From Actinomadura sp. K4S16 (lineage in GTDB: Bacteria; Actinomycetota; Actinomycetes; Streptosporangiales; Streptosporangiaceae), in contig NZ_BDDE01000014.1 in the NCBI RefSeq assembly GCF_008327685.1, positions 248,001 through 312,000 on the forward strand: DNA of 64,000 nucleotides. The letters run 5' to 3'. Under the pieces are notes generated by a model. The model ran no database searches and was not told the origin of the DNA. It saw only the letters and a program-made list of their open reading frames with translations. Positions within the stretch are counted from its first letter, which is position 1; every line of letters starts with the position of its first letter. Made by a program: the position numbers and the translations under genes. Of the stretch, positions 17,045 through 24,864 are shown one piece after another.

Positions 17045-17797
17045 CTAGCCGAGTGGCGACTCGCAGATCTCGACGATCCGCTCGCAGGCTTCGGTGATGT
17101 CGATGATCGGGAGTGTGCCGGCCGCTCCGGAGGGGGCGCGCCAGCGGAACGCCGCCGGCTCGCACCGGACGGTCAGGCCGCGGCCGTCGGTGAGGACGGT
17201 CATGCCCTCGCCGTCCTCCTGTTCGAGGTGGTCGAGCCCGCGCTGGACGAGCAGGGTGCGCAGGTCCTTGGCGGCGTAGGGGCCGCCGACCCGCCAGGCG
17301 CGGCGGCGGCGGAGGGTGCGCGGGAGCGGCAGCGCGAACCAGGTCGCCTTGCCGCGGACCGCCGGCGTCCCCAGCCGCGACCGGGTCCGATGGTGCCCCC
17401 ACCGGCCCTTCGTGAGGATGTCGACGACCTTCAGCCCGCGGCCGTGGTCGGGCCGGCCCGGGCCGCCGTCGCACGGCCGCCAGCCCCGGAGCGTGTCGAA
17501 GGCCTTGACGACCAGTTCGTCCCGGCCGTGGCCGTTGTCGCGCTGGTAGACCCAGAGCTCGGCGCCCGCGGGGGCGTCGTGGGGCATGCCGTGCTGCAGG
17601 GCGTTCGTGGCGAGTTCGCTGACCATGAGCTTGATGTCGTCGACGTCCTGGACGGACAGGCCGAGCGCCGGGAGGAGTGCCGTGACGTGGGAGCGCGCGA
17701 CGTGGGCGATGGAGTCGTCCGCGGGCAGGGGCAGGGCCGCGCAGCCGCCGTCCTCCAGCCTCCAGGGGATCCCGCACATCGTCGCGGACTTCGTCAT
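17045..17797 (-). CDS. HATPase_c anti-sigma-like ATP-binding protein
   Basis: A 250-residue protein with an RsbW/SpoIIAB-like GHKL ATPase core. The N-box is VSELATNALQHG near residue 60, and the G-box DHGRGLKVVDIL is near 120. About 110 further residues follow the ATPase and match nothing I recognise (the tail includes LLVQRGLDHLEQE and EACERIVEICESPLG). Such proteins bind sigma or anti-anti-sigma factors. ATG at 17797 is chosen because GAGG lies eight bases upstream; a GTG three codons earlier is also in frame. A TGTGAATCACA palindrome lies about 85 bases upstream. It is a frequent companion of DUF397/XRE genes. Confidence 0.82.
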   Translation of the reverse strand: MTKSATMCGIPWRLEDGGCAALPLPADDSIAHVARSHVTALLPALGLSVQDVDDIKLMVSELATNALQHGMPHDAPAGAELWVYQRDNGHGRDELVVKAFDTLRGWRPCDGGPGRPDHGRGLKVVDILTKGRWGHHRTRSRLGTPAVRGKATWFALPLPRTLRRRRAWRVGGPYAAKDLRTLLVQRGLDHLEQEDGEGMTVLTDGRGLTVRCEPAAFRWRAPSGAAGTLPIIDITEACERIVEICESPLG

Positions 17798-17878
17798 GGC
17801 ACCCACCTCGGGGTTCGCGGGGAGATTCGTGATTCCGACAATCGCGACATGAGCCTCAAGACTTAGCGAGTCGCTATG

Positions 17879-17889
17879 TGTGAATCACA
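17879..17889. promoter_or_regulatory. TGTGAATCACA palindrome upstream of the HATPase gene
   Basis: A perfect 11-bp palindrome (TGTGA-A-TCACA) followed by GAT, 82-92 bases before the HATPase ATG. An almost identical element lies at 19241-19251 upstream of the XRE/DUF5753 gene, in the same orientation, including the trailing GAT. Confidence 0.55.
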
Positions 17890-18079
17890 GATACACTTTT
17901 GCACATCTTCCGCCGCAAGACCCCGCGGCGCGGCAAGAAAGTTGCGGGCACGAGTGAGACGTTCACCGATGTGCCCGAATGCCCCCATACCGCTCCCCAT
18001 CGCCGCGCCCCATGCGTGTACCGGCGGGTACCGGGACGATTGGCCCCTTCCGCTGTAGCGTGGGCGGCGCCTGAGAGAG

Positions 18080-18137
18080 GGCCGCACACATGAAGGATCC
18101 CCCAGGGGTGCAGCCCTGGGGGATCCTGTGTGCGGCC
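18080..18137. terminator. long double-stem terminator
   Basis: An outer stem GGCCGCACACA / TGTGTGCGGCC and an inner stem GGATCCCCCAGGG / CCCTGGGGGATCC form one long hairpin with a small internal bulge. It lies just downstream of the DUF397 stop (18142) on the minus strand and would end the methyltransferase-DUF397-XRE-DUF397 block. Confidence 0.8.
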
Positions 18138-18141
18138 CGGC

Positions 18142-18339
18142 TCAGCGGTCGTACCGGCCCGCCCGCACGTCCGCGAGGAACGCGGCGAGAACGGACCGGG
18201 AGACGACGTGCGCCCCGGCCTCGGGGGTCCTGCTGTCGCGCAGCGCCGCGGCCGTGTCGAGGTCGGCGACCTCGACACAGCCCCCGTTGCTGCTGGCGCT
18301 GGCGGTCGCCTTGACCCACCGTGCCTGAGAGAGGTCCAT
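18142..18339 (-). CDS. DUF397 protein
   Basis: A 65-residue DUF397 protein: a leading 'ARWVKATASASSNGGCVEVADL' (residues 6-27), a DSRTPE turn and the C-terminal VLAAFLADVRAGRYDR. DUF397 proteins are partners of XRE/DUF5753 regulators, and the WhiJ-type gene lies seven bases upstream, so this is a standard regulator-DUF397 pair. Confidence 0.9.
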   Translation of the reverse strand: MDLSQARWVKATASASSNGGCVEVADLDTAAALRDSRTPEAGAHVVSRSVLAAFLADVRAGRYDR

Positions 18340-18346
18340 GTCGGTG

Positions 18347-19189
18347 CTACTCCAGGGTTGAGATCACTTTCCTCAGGTGCTCCGCGGTGTCGGCGGGAGC
18401 GAGCGCCGCCTGGCGGATCTGGTCGAAGAGCCGGTCATAGGCCTCCACGTCGTCGGGGGTGTCGATCTCCTGGACGTCCGCGTCGTTCTCCAGGAAGACC
18501 ATGGGCGGCTCGCCGCCGGGGAACCGGAAGATGTTGACCAGCGTGGACATGCCCGGGTGCATCCCGTCGGCGAGGCGCAGCAGCCTCACTTCCACGTTCG
18601 GGCGCTGGGACATGCCGAGCAGGTGCGCGAACTGCGCGCGCCGGTCGCCCGGGTCGCCCCACTCGTACAGCAGGGACGCCTCGGTGATGACCGCGACCAG
18701 TTCCGGGGCCGTCCCGTCGTCCCGGTCGAGGATCTGCTGCCGGCGCAGCCGGGCCCGCATCGCGCGCTCGCGCCACTCCGGCGTCCTCGTGCCGGACGAC
18801 AGCAGCGCCTGCATGTACGGGAGGGTCTGGAGGAGGCCCGGCAGCACCAGCGGCATGACCACCCGGATGCTCGACGCGTCGCTCTCGAAACCCGGGAACT
18901 CGTTGTCGAACACGTCCGGGTAGTCACGCCACCAGGCCCGCCGCCGCGCACGGCCGGCCAGCTCCTCCAGTTCGCCGAGGTCACTGCCCTCGTAGATGCG
19001 CGCCAGGTCGCGGATGTCGCTGAGCTCGGGCCGCACCCAGTTGTTGGCCTCGAACCGCCCGACCTTCCCCCGGCCCCAGTTCAGCCGGTCGCAGACCTGG
19101 TTGGCCGTGTATCCGGCCTCGACGCGCAGCTCCTTCAGGCGGCGCGCCAGCCCCCGCTTGGCGATGGTGGCCCCGTAGGCATCGCTCAC
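18347..19189 (-). CDS. XRE regulator with DUF5753, paired with DUF397
   Basis: A 280-residue protein with an N-terminal helix-turn-helix (RRLKELRVEAGYTANQVC, then GRGKVGRFEANNW). The rest is DUF5753 (WWRDYPDVFDNEFPGFE, then VMPLVLPGLLQTLPYMQ). GTG at 19189 is preferred over one three codons earlier because GGGAGG lies eight bases upstream. The DUF397 gene at 18142 starts seven bases after the stop. A TGTGATTCACA palindrome is 52-62 bases upstream and could be its own operator. Confidence 0.9.
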   Translation of the reverse strand: MSDAYGATIAKRGLARRLKELRVEAGYTANQVCDRLNWGRGKVGRFEANNWVRPELSDIRDLARIYEGSDLGELEELAGRARRRAWWRDYPDVFDNEFPGFESDASSIRVVMPLVLPGLLQTLPYMQALLSSGTRTPEWRERAMRARLRRQQILDRDDGTAPELVAVITEASLLYEWGDPGDRRAQFAHLLGMSQRPNVEVRLLRLADGMHPGMSTLVNIFRFPGGEPPMVFLENDADVQEIDTPDDVEAYDRLFDQIRQAALAPADTAEHLRKVISTLE

Positions 19190-19240
19190 CGGCGCCACCT
19201 CCCTCGACCTGCCACCGGCATCAGCATACGCCTCCGAATT

Positions 19241-19251
19241 TGTGATTCACA
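19241..19251. promoter_or_regulatory. TGTGATTCACA palindrome upstream of XRE/DUF5753 gene
   Basis: A perfect 11-bp palindrome followed by GAT, matching the element at 17879 except for the central base. It sits between the 15-bp repeat array and the XRE start. A weaker relative (TGTGATGCACG) is at 20372-20382 before the methyltransferase. Confidence 0.55.
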
Positions 19252-19262
19252 GATTTGGCCGG

Positions 19263-19322
19263 TTCAGGAAGCCCGGGTTCAGGAAGCCCGGGTCCAGGAG
19301 GCCCGGGTTCAGGAAGCCGCGT
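19263..19322. repeat. four tandem 15-bp repeats
   Basis: The unit TTCAGGAAGCCCGGG occurs at 19263, 19278, 19293 (two changes: TCC, GGAGG) and 19308 (degenerate end). On the minus strand the last unit supplies the TGA stop of the DUF397-like gene, and the repeats run on into the intergenic region. They read GFLNP-like in another frame, but no start is present. Confidence 0.85.
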
Positions 19323-19524
19323 GGTCGAACTCCCCGTTCCGCACCCCGTCGAGGAAGCAGGCCCACTCGTGCTCGTCGAACACCGAGACGAGCTCGCCGG
19401 ACGTGCGCAGGAGCGTCCACTCGCCGGCGAAGGCGACCTCGATGCCGCCCTCGTCGGTCTGCGAGCGCCGCCATTCCAGGGCGTCGGGATCGATGCCCAG
19501 TTCCTCGACGGACGGCTTCCTCAC
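19309..19524 (-). CDS. DUF397 family protein
   Basis: A 71-residue protein (VRKPSVEELGIDPDALEWRR..., ending CFLDGVRNGEFDHAAS) of the longer DUF397 subtype, with the core IEVAFAGEWTLLR and FDEHEWACFLDG. GTG at 19524 is chosen because AGGAGG precedes it by five bases. It overlaps the methyltransferase stop by four bases (19521-19524), so the two are translationally coupled. The stop lies inside the tandem repeat array. Confidence 0.85.
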   Translation of the reverse strand: MRKPSVEELGIDPDALEWRRSQTDEGGIEVAFAGEWTLLRTSGELVSVFDEHEWACFLDGVRNGEFDHAAS

Positions 19525-20348
19525 CCGTTCCTCCTGGCCACGGCGCAGTACGCCCACCGCGAGCCGTCACTGTCGGCCGCCTCGGGGTCCTCAGCGCCCC
19601 ACTCACCGATGTAGCAGACCTTCGCCGCCGCCCCCTCCCACGGCGGGACGATCTCCAGACCGGTGAAGAAGCGCTCGACCTCCGCGCGCGACCGCAGATG
19701 GACGCTCGCGGTGGACTTGGCGTACACGTCCCTGATCGTGCCGACCGCGCGGTCGGCCTGCCGGTCGCCGGTGCCGGCGGACAGCACCAGGTAGCTGCCG
19801 GGCGCCAGCCGCTCCATGTACCGCTGGACGATCCCCCACGGGTCGTCCCCGTCCGGGATGAAGTGGACCAGCGCCACGGCCAGCAGCGCGACCGGCTGCG
19901 ACAGGTCGATCATCTTGCCCGTGACCTCGTGCCCGAGCACGCCTTCGGGGTCGCGGAAGTCGGCGGTGATGAACGCCGTCCCGGTGGACCCCGCCAGCAG
20001 CTTCTCGGCGTGCGCCCGGACCATCGGGTCGTTGTCGGCGTACAGCACGCACGCGTCGGGCGCGACCGCCTGCGCCGCGTCGTGCGTGTTGTTCATGGTC
20101 GGCAGGCCCGCGCCGACGTCGATGAACTGCCGGATCCCGTGCTGGGCCAGCCACCGCACCGAGCGCTGCAGGAAGCCGCGGTTCGCCCAGGCCGCGTCCC
20201 CCGCCTCCGGCATGTTCGCCAGCACCTTCTCGGCCGCCGCCCGGTCGACCTCGAAATTGTCGGTGCCGCCGAGGTAGAAGTCGTACATCCGGGCCGGGCT
20301 CGGGACGGTGGTGTCCACTCCGGGCGGAGCCTGCTCGGTCTCGCTCAA
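19521..20348 (-). CDS. DUF574-type SAM-dependent methyltransferase
   Basis: A 275-residue member of the actinomycete Methyltransf_19 (DUF574) family. Its hallmark is SPARMYDFYLGGTDNFEVD near the N-terminus, with a SAM-binding region FIDVGAGLPTMNNTH and a DNDPMV acidic turn. The methyl acceptor is unknown. TTG at 20348 is favoured because AGGAGG lies six bases upstream, inside a longer frame that begins at a GTG at 20381. It heads the DUF397/XRE block and is the usual genomic companion of these regulators. Confidence 0.88.
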   Translation of the reverse strand: MSETEQAPPGVDTTVPSPARMYDFYLGGTDNFEVDRAAAEKVLANMPEAGDAAWANRGFLQRSVRWLAQHGIRQFIDVGAGLPTMNNTHDAAQAVAPDACVLYADNDPMVRAHAEKLLAGSTGTAFITADFRDPEGVLGHEVTGKMIDLSQPVALLAVALVHFIPDGDDPWGIVQRYMERLAPGSYLVLSAGTGDRQADRAVGTIRDVYAKSTASVHLRSRAEVERFFTGLEIVPPWEGAAAKVCYIGEWGAEDPEAADSDGSRWAYCAVARRNG

Positions 20349-20371
20349 CCTCGGCCTCCTATGCCGCAACT

Positions 20372-20382
20372 TGTGATGCACG
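20372..20382. promoter_or_regulatory. degenerate TGTGATGCACG element
   Basis: A half-conserved relative of the TGTGA-N-TCACA palindromes at 17879 and 19241, located 24-34 bases upstream of the methyltransferase start. With only one good arm it may be coincidence. Confidence 0.3.
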
Positions 20383-20505
20383 AATTATGAAGCAAGGGTC
20401 GGCCCTTCCGTGCTGCTTCGCAAGGGTTGTCCGGCTTTGCCGTGGCCACTTCCGCAGGGTTCGCACGCCCTTTGGGGGGCATGACCGGCGCAAAGGGGGA
20501 AAAGC

Positions 20506-21333
20506 ATGAAAACCGCACCGGATCTCGCGCTCCGCCAACTCACGATGCAGTTCATCGGCAACGCGACGACGCTGCTGCGCTGCGGGCCGTTCACCCTGCT
20601 GACCGACCCCAACTTCCTGCACCGCGGGCAGCGCGCCTATCTCGGCTTCGGGCTGACCACCCGGCGGCTCACCGAGCCCGCACTGCGACCCGCCGACCTC
20701 CCGCGCCTGGACGCCGTCGTCCTGTCCCACCTGCACGGCGACCACTGGGACCGGATCGCCCGCGCGAAACTAGACCGGGGCCTGCCCATCGTCACCACGC
20801 CGCACGCGGCCCGGCGCCTCCAGGGGTGGCACCGCTTCCGCCACGCGGTCGGCCTGCGCACCTGGGAGTCGCACACCCTCGTGAAGGGCGGCGCGCTGCT
20901 ACGCATCACGTCCATGCCTGGCAGGCACGCCCCCGGCCCCTTCCGGAGGATGTTGCCTCCGGTCATGGGGAGCCTCCTCGAATTCGGCCCCGCGACCGGC
21001 GACGTGCAGTTCCGTCTCTACATCACCGGCGACACCCTGATGTTCGACGGCATCCACCAGATCGCCCGCCGCAACTCCGACATCGACCTCGCCGTCCTCC
21101 ACCTGGGCGGCACCACGCTGCCCGGCGGGCTCGTGGTCACCATGGACGGCGCCCAGGGCGCGGACCTCGTCGAGACGCTCCGTCCGGCGACCGCGGTGCC
21201 CGTCCACTACAACGACTACAGCGTGTTCAAGTCGCCCCTGGACGACTTCAGGCGCGAGCTGGACCGCCGCGGCCTGTCCGACCGGGCCGCGTACGTCGCG
21301 CCGGGGGAGACCCACACCTTCCGGCACTCCTGA
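20506..21333 (+). CDS. MBL-fold metallohydrolase
   Basis: A 275-residue metallo-beta-lactamase-fold protein of the UlaG/RomA-like type. The metal motif is LSHLHGDHWD (HxHxDH) near residues 73-82. Further ligands are a His after SMPGRH, an Asp in ITGDTLMFDG and a His near VPVHYNDY. It probably hydrolyses a phosphodiester, lactone or lipid-type bond; the substrate is unknown. AAGGGGGAAAAGC lies just before the ATG. Confidence 0.88.
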   Translation: MKTAPDLALRQLTMQFIGNATTLLRCGPFTLLTDPNFLHRGQRAYLGFGLTTRRLTEPALRPADLPRLDAVVLSHLHGDHWDRIARAKLDRGLPIVTTPHAARRLQGWHRFRHAVGLRTWESHTLVKGGALLRITSMPGRHAPGPFRRMLPPVMGSLLEFGPATGDVQFRLYITGDTLMFDGIHQIARRNSDIDLAVLHLGGTTLPGGLVVTMDGAQGADLVETLRPATAVPVHYNDYSVFKSPLDDFRRELDRRGLSDRAAYVAPGETHTFRHS

Positions 21334-21394
21334 CGCCCGGTACATCCGCTCTGAGCTGGGTAGATGCACAGGTGAACCTACGGTTGGACAGGAC

Positions 21395-21748
21395 ATGTTC
21401 GAGATCGAGGACATACGGCAATGGCGCGGCCGGAGCGTGATCGACGCGTCCGGAAGCAAGATCGGGCCGCTGGAGGCCGTCTACGTCGACACGCTCACCG
21501 ACCAGCCCTCGTTCGCCACGGTGAAGATCGGCGTGCCGACCCGGCAGCGGCTGGTGTTCGTGCCGCTGGACGGCTCCACGGTGGGCCCCGACCACCTCCG
21601 TGTCGCGCACGACAAGAAGCGGGTCAAGGGCGCTCCGGCGATCGACACCAACGGCGAGCTCTTCGCCGACGCCGAACCCGAGGTCTTCGCCTACTACAGC
21701 CTTCCCTACCGCGCGGCCCCGGACGAGCGGCGCCTCGCCCGGCGCTGA
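21395..21748 (+). CDS. PRC-barrel domain protein
   Basis: A 117-residue PRC-barrel protein: IRQWRGRSVIDASGSKIGPLEAVYVD, read over residues 7-32, followed by the TVKIGVPTRQRLVFVPLDG strand set. PRC barrels bind partner macromolecules; in actinomycetes short copies often have stress-related annotations. The acidic C-terminal third (ADAEPEVFAYYSLPY) is a typical family tail. It stands alone. Confidence 0.85.
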   Translation: MFEIEDIRQWRGRSVIDASGSKIGPLEAVYVDTLTDQPSFATVKIGVPTRQRLVFVPLDGSTVGPDHLRVAHDKKRVKGAPAIDTNGELFADAEPEVFAYYSLPYRAAPDERRLARR

Positions 21749-21760
21749 CCCGTCCTGGCG

Positions 21761-22780
21761 CTAGCGTCCGTCGAGCAGGGGACGACGAGGGTCCCAGGAC
21801 GTCCCGTCGCGGTCGTCGCGACGGCGACGGGCGATGCCCGACAGCGCCTCCAGCACCACGCGGTTGGCCAGGGCCGAAGTGATGTCGGCGTGGTCGTAGG
21901 GCGGGGACACCTCCACGACGTCGACGCCGACGACCGGTAGCTCGTAGGTGACGCGCCGGACCGCGTCCAGGAGCTGGCGCGCGGTCAGCCCGCCGGGCTC
22001 GGGCGTGCCGGTGCCGGGGGCGTGGCCCGGGTCGCACACGTCGATGTCGACCGACAGGAAGACCCCGTCGCACTCGTCGGTGGCGATCTCGAACGCCTCG
22101 GTCATGCACTCGTCCAGCCCGCGGGCGACGATCTCGCTCATCTCGTAGGAGCGCATGCCCTGCGCGGCCATCCACGCCAGCGTCTCCGGGCCGGGCCAGT
22201 ACCCGCGCAGGCCCAGCTGCAGGAACCGGTCGCCGCGCACCGCCCCGGACTCGATCAGCCGCCGCATCGGCTGCCCGTGCCCGATCAGCGAGCCGAAGGC
22301 CACGTCGCCGGTGTCGGCGTGCGCGTCGAAGTGGACCATCGAGACCCGTCCGGCGCCCAGGTGGTCGGCCACCCCGGCGGCGTCGGGCCACGCGATCGTA
22401 TGGTCACCGCCGAGGACGAGCGGGATCGTCCCGGTACGGGCGATGGCGTACACCGCCGCCTGCAGCGACCGGACGGAGCGCTCGGCGTCCCCGGAGTACA
22501 TCTCGACGTCGCCGGCGTCGTAGACCGTCAGGTCGCCGCGCAGGCCGTCCACCCGCAGGGCCAGGGACGGCCGCGAGCCGTACTGGGGCAGGTAGCAGGT
22601 CTGCCGGATGTACTGCGGACCGAACCGGGTCCCCGGCCGGTGGGACGTGCCGCCGTCGAACGGCGCTCCGAGGATGACCACGTCGGCGTCCTCGTACGTG
22701 GACGGGTCGGACCAGGTGCAGCGCGGCACCCCCAGGAACGTGATGTCGGGACCGAACTGCGGTCCGTACCTCTCGGCCAT
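21761..22780 (-). CDS. agmatinase/ureohydrolase
   Basis: A 339-residue arginase-superfamily enzyme. The binuclear Mn2+ ligands are intact: GGDHTI, then HFDAHADTGD, then SVDIDVCDPGHAPGTGTPEPGG. The reaction is hydrolysis of a guanidino compound, releasing urea; agmatine is the default assignment, though guanidinobutyrate or related substrates are possible. ATG at 22780 follows GGGAGGAGG. It stands alone downstream of a hydrolase that is separated from it by a terminator. Confidence 0.9.
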   Translation of the reverse strand: MAERYGPQFGPDITFLGVPRCTWSDPSTYEDADVVILGAPFDGGTSHRPGTRFGPQYIRQTCYLPQYGSRPSLALRVDGLRGDLTVYDAGDVEMYSGDAERSVRSLQAAVYAIARTGTIPLVLGGDHTIAWPDAAGVADHLGAGRVSMVHFDAHADTGDVAFGSLIGHGQPMRRLIESGAVRGDRFLQLGLRGYWPGPETLAWMAAQGMRSYEMSEIVARGLDECMTEAFEIATDECDGVFLSVDIDVCDPGHAPGTGTPEPGGLTARQLLDAVRRVTYELPVVGVDVVEVSPPYDHADITSALANRVVLEALSGIARRRRDDRDGTSWDPRRPLLDGR

Positions 22781-22831
22781 CTGCCACCTCCTCCCTCTCC
22801 CTTCCCGCGCCGGACGCGTCCGATGTGCGGA

Positions 22832-22866
22832 CGGCCCCGTCCCGGACGGATCTCGGGACGGGGCCG
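22832..22866. terminator. hairpin terminator
   Basis: CGGCCCCGTCCCG and CGGGACGGGGCCG are perfect 13-base arms around a nine-base loop. On the minus strand it follows the alpha/beta hydrolase stop at 22882 and insulates the agmatinase gene. Confidence 0.85.
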
Positions 22867-22881
22867 CCGCTCGGCGGGGGG

Positions 22882-24399
22882 TCAGCCGCCGATGCCGGAG
22901 TCCTCCGCGGCGGCGATGATCGTCGCCGCGTCCTCGGGCAGCAGGTGGCCCGCGCCCACCGACGCCTGCGCGGCCGTCCGGACCTTGCCCACGTAGCCCG
23001 CGTGCGTCGGGTAGAGCAGGCTGAGCACCGGCTCCGGCGTCCACGGAAGGGACGGATCGGACGGGTCGCCCGAGTCATGCCGGTCCCAGGGGTCGCTGCT
23101 GCCGTTCCACGCGTCCCGAGCGCCGTACAGCACGCAGAAGACGCCGCTGCCACTGGTGTCGCGCATCCCGGTGAGCGTCCGGGTCGGCACCGCGACGTCC
23201 GGCAGCCGGATGCCGCCGGTCGCGAGCCCGGTGCGCGGGTCGCGCAGGACCGTGTCGAGCGGCGCCCCGGCCGGCGGCCGCGCCCCGCCGCGCGCCCACG
23301 CGGCCAGATGGCGCAGCGCCGCGTTCATCGAGTAGTGCCCCGGCCCGTCGTTGTAGGGGGCGGACCCGGCCGCGCAGTCGGGCTGCGGCGCTGCCGATCC
23401 CGCGGACTTCTTCACCGTCGGCCCGCCCAGGTCGTAGGCCCACTGGTCGCCGTGCGAGGTGCCGGCCAGCTCCCAGTGCACGACCCGGTCGGTGTCCGGC
23501 TGGCGCGCGGCCGCCGCGAGCGGGACGTCGGTCTCGGTCAGCACCACGAACGTGGGAACGGACAGGTCCGTCCGGATACGGGACGGGTTCGGCATCCACA
23601 GGGTGTCGGCCAGCTCACCGCTGATCGGGGCGCCGACCGCGCCGTTGCTGTGGATCATGAAGCCGTCGTAGACCCGCGAGACGGGCTGGACGGCGTTGGC
23701 GTAGGTGGTCATGAGGCCGGCGGACTGCGACTCCCCGTCGGCCAGCAGCGTCCGCACCGCCAGGCCGCCGAGCGGGTCCGGCCCGTCCGGGTCGCGGAGC
23801 GCCTGCCCGGCCTGGGAGAAGATGTCGTAGGAGAAGGCGTCCCCGGGATGGACGAGGCCGCCGTACCGGGCCGGGTCCCATCCCTTGAGCCCGCGGATCT
23901 CCCCCAGTCCCCCGTTGACGCCGACCGACTGCGCGGAGACGCCGACCCACGCGTACCCCTTGCGCAGCAGCTCGTCCCGCGCGAACCAGTAGTCGGGCGA
24001 CAGTTCGAGCTGCCCGCTCACGTTGAGCCACTCGACCACGACGGTCCCGTTGAACGCCGCCGGGTCGGCGGGGCGCCGCACAAGGAGCCTCGTCTTGTAC
24101 GGGGCCTGCCCGGACGCCCGCACGTCCCATCGGCCGTCCGATCCCCACCAGCCGGACTTGGCGTAGGAGGTGGCGGTACCCGAGATGAAGTACTCGCTCT
24201 CGGTGTATCCGAACGATCCGAGGTCCTCGGCCGCCGCAAGGAAGGGGAAGCCGTGGCTCCCTTCCGGCGGGACGGTGACGACCGGACCGGGGGCGGCGGC
24301 CAGGGCGGGCGGCGACGCGTACAGCAGGGCGGCAAGCAGCCCGGCTCCCGTCGCCGCGGCGGCGACGCGCCGCCATGGGATCCGCAGGGAGAAGCGCAC
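22882..24399 (-). CDS. secreted alpha/beta-hydrolase-domain protein
   Basis: A 505-residue exported protein. Residues 1-40 are a signal peptide (VRFSLRIPWRRVAAAATGAG then a hydrophobic stretch ending SPPALAAA). The remainder matches the alpha/beta-hydrolase domain family of large secreted actinomycete proteins: GTVVVEWLNVSGQLELSPDYW, then AWVGVSAQSVGVNG and a late 'TDVPLA' acidic residue. A GESQSAG element (residues near 245) would supply the nucleophile Ser. GTG at 24399 is chosen because GGAGG lies five bases before it. The substrate is unknown. Confidence 0.82.
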   Translation of the reverse strand: MRFSLRIPWRRVAAAATGAGLLAALLYASPPALAAAPGPVVTVPPEGSHGFPFLAAAEDLGSFGYTESEYFISGTATSYAKSGWWGSDGRWDVRASGQAPYKTRLLVRRPADPAAFNGTVVVEWLNVSGQLELSPDYWFARDELLRKGYAWVGVSAQSVGVNGGLGEIRGLKGWDPARYGGLVHPGDAFSYDIFSQAGQALRDPDGPDPLGGLAVRTLLADGESQSAGLMTTYANAVQPVSRVYDGFMIHSNGAVGAPISGELADTLWMPNPSRIRTDLSVPTFVVLTETDVPLAAAARQPDTDRVVHWELAGTSHGDQWAYDLGGPTVKKSAGSAAPQPDCAAGSAPYNDGPGHYSMNAALRHLAAWARGGARPPAGAPLDTVLRDPRTGLATGGIRLPDVAVPTRTLTGMRDTSGSGVFCVLYGARDAWNGSSDPWDRHDSGDPSDPSLPWTPEPVLSLLYPTHAGYVGKVRTAAQASVGAGHLLPEDAATIIAAAEDSGIGG

Positions 24400-24478
24400 G
24401 ATGACCTCCAGGTGTCGGGGGGCCACAGTGTCCGCCGCCTCCGCCGCCCTCCACATCGCGCGAATCACCGGTCACGGA

Positions 24479-24521
24479 AACGGCGCCGCCCCGTCCAGGC
24501 TCTGGACGGGGCGGCGCCGTT
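24479..24521. terminator. very strong hairpin terminator
   Basis: AACGGCGCCGCCCCGTCCA and its exact complement flank a five-base loop (GGCTC), giving 19 perfect base pairs. On the minus strand it lies eight bases after the stop of the 57-aa membrane protein and is followed by TTTCC. Confidence 0.9.
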
Positions 24522-24528
24522 CTATGTG

Positions 24529-24702
24529 CTACCAGCGGTACCAGCGGCCGCGGCGGCCGGACGGGCCCGTGCTGCGGACCACGAAGCCCAGCAGCCACAG
24601 GATCAGGACGATCGCGGCCAGGATCCACAGGACCTTCAGCGTGAAGCCGACACCGAACAGGATCAGCGCCAGCAGAAGCACCAGAATCATCAGCCAAGGC
24701 AT
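24529..24702 (-). CDS. 57-aa hydrophobic membrane protein
   Basis: A 57-residue peptide: MPWLMILVLLLALILFGVGF then a second hydrophobic stretch (LWILAAIVLILWLLGFVV) and a basic tail SGRRGRWYRW. Two membrane helices with a cytosolic arginine-rich end fit the small 'hydrophobic protein' family common in actinomycetes. AGGAGG lies seven bases before the ATG, and the terminator at 24479 follows the stop. The role is unknown. Confidence 0.8.
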   Translation of the reverse strand: MPWLMILVLLLALILFGVGFTLKVLWILAAIVLILWLLGFVVRSTGPSGRRGRWYRW

Positions 24703-24864
24703 TGGGGGTCCTCCTCTGGGGTCTGCCTCAGTTCTGTTCGGGGCGGTTCGTCCCCGGTAAATGAAGCTTGATGCGCGACAAAGGTCTCATTTCGGACACG
24801 CGGCGGTGTACGAGAGGCGACCCCGCCCTTGACGCTCCGTTCTCCGCTCGGACGGTTCCGAAGG

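Larger units (their letters stand above)
17798..18141. other. 344-bp gene-free stretch with a palindrome and a terminator
   Basis: This gap lies between two minus-strand genes. It holds the upstream region of the HATPase gene, with the palindrome at 17879-17889, and the large hairpin at 18080-18137 that ends the DUF397 unit. I see no other gene in it. Confidence 0.7.
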
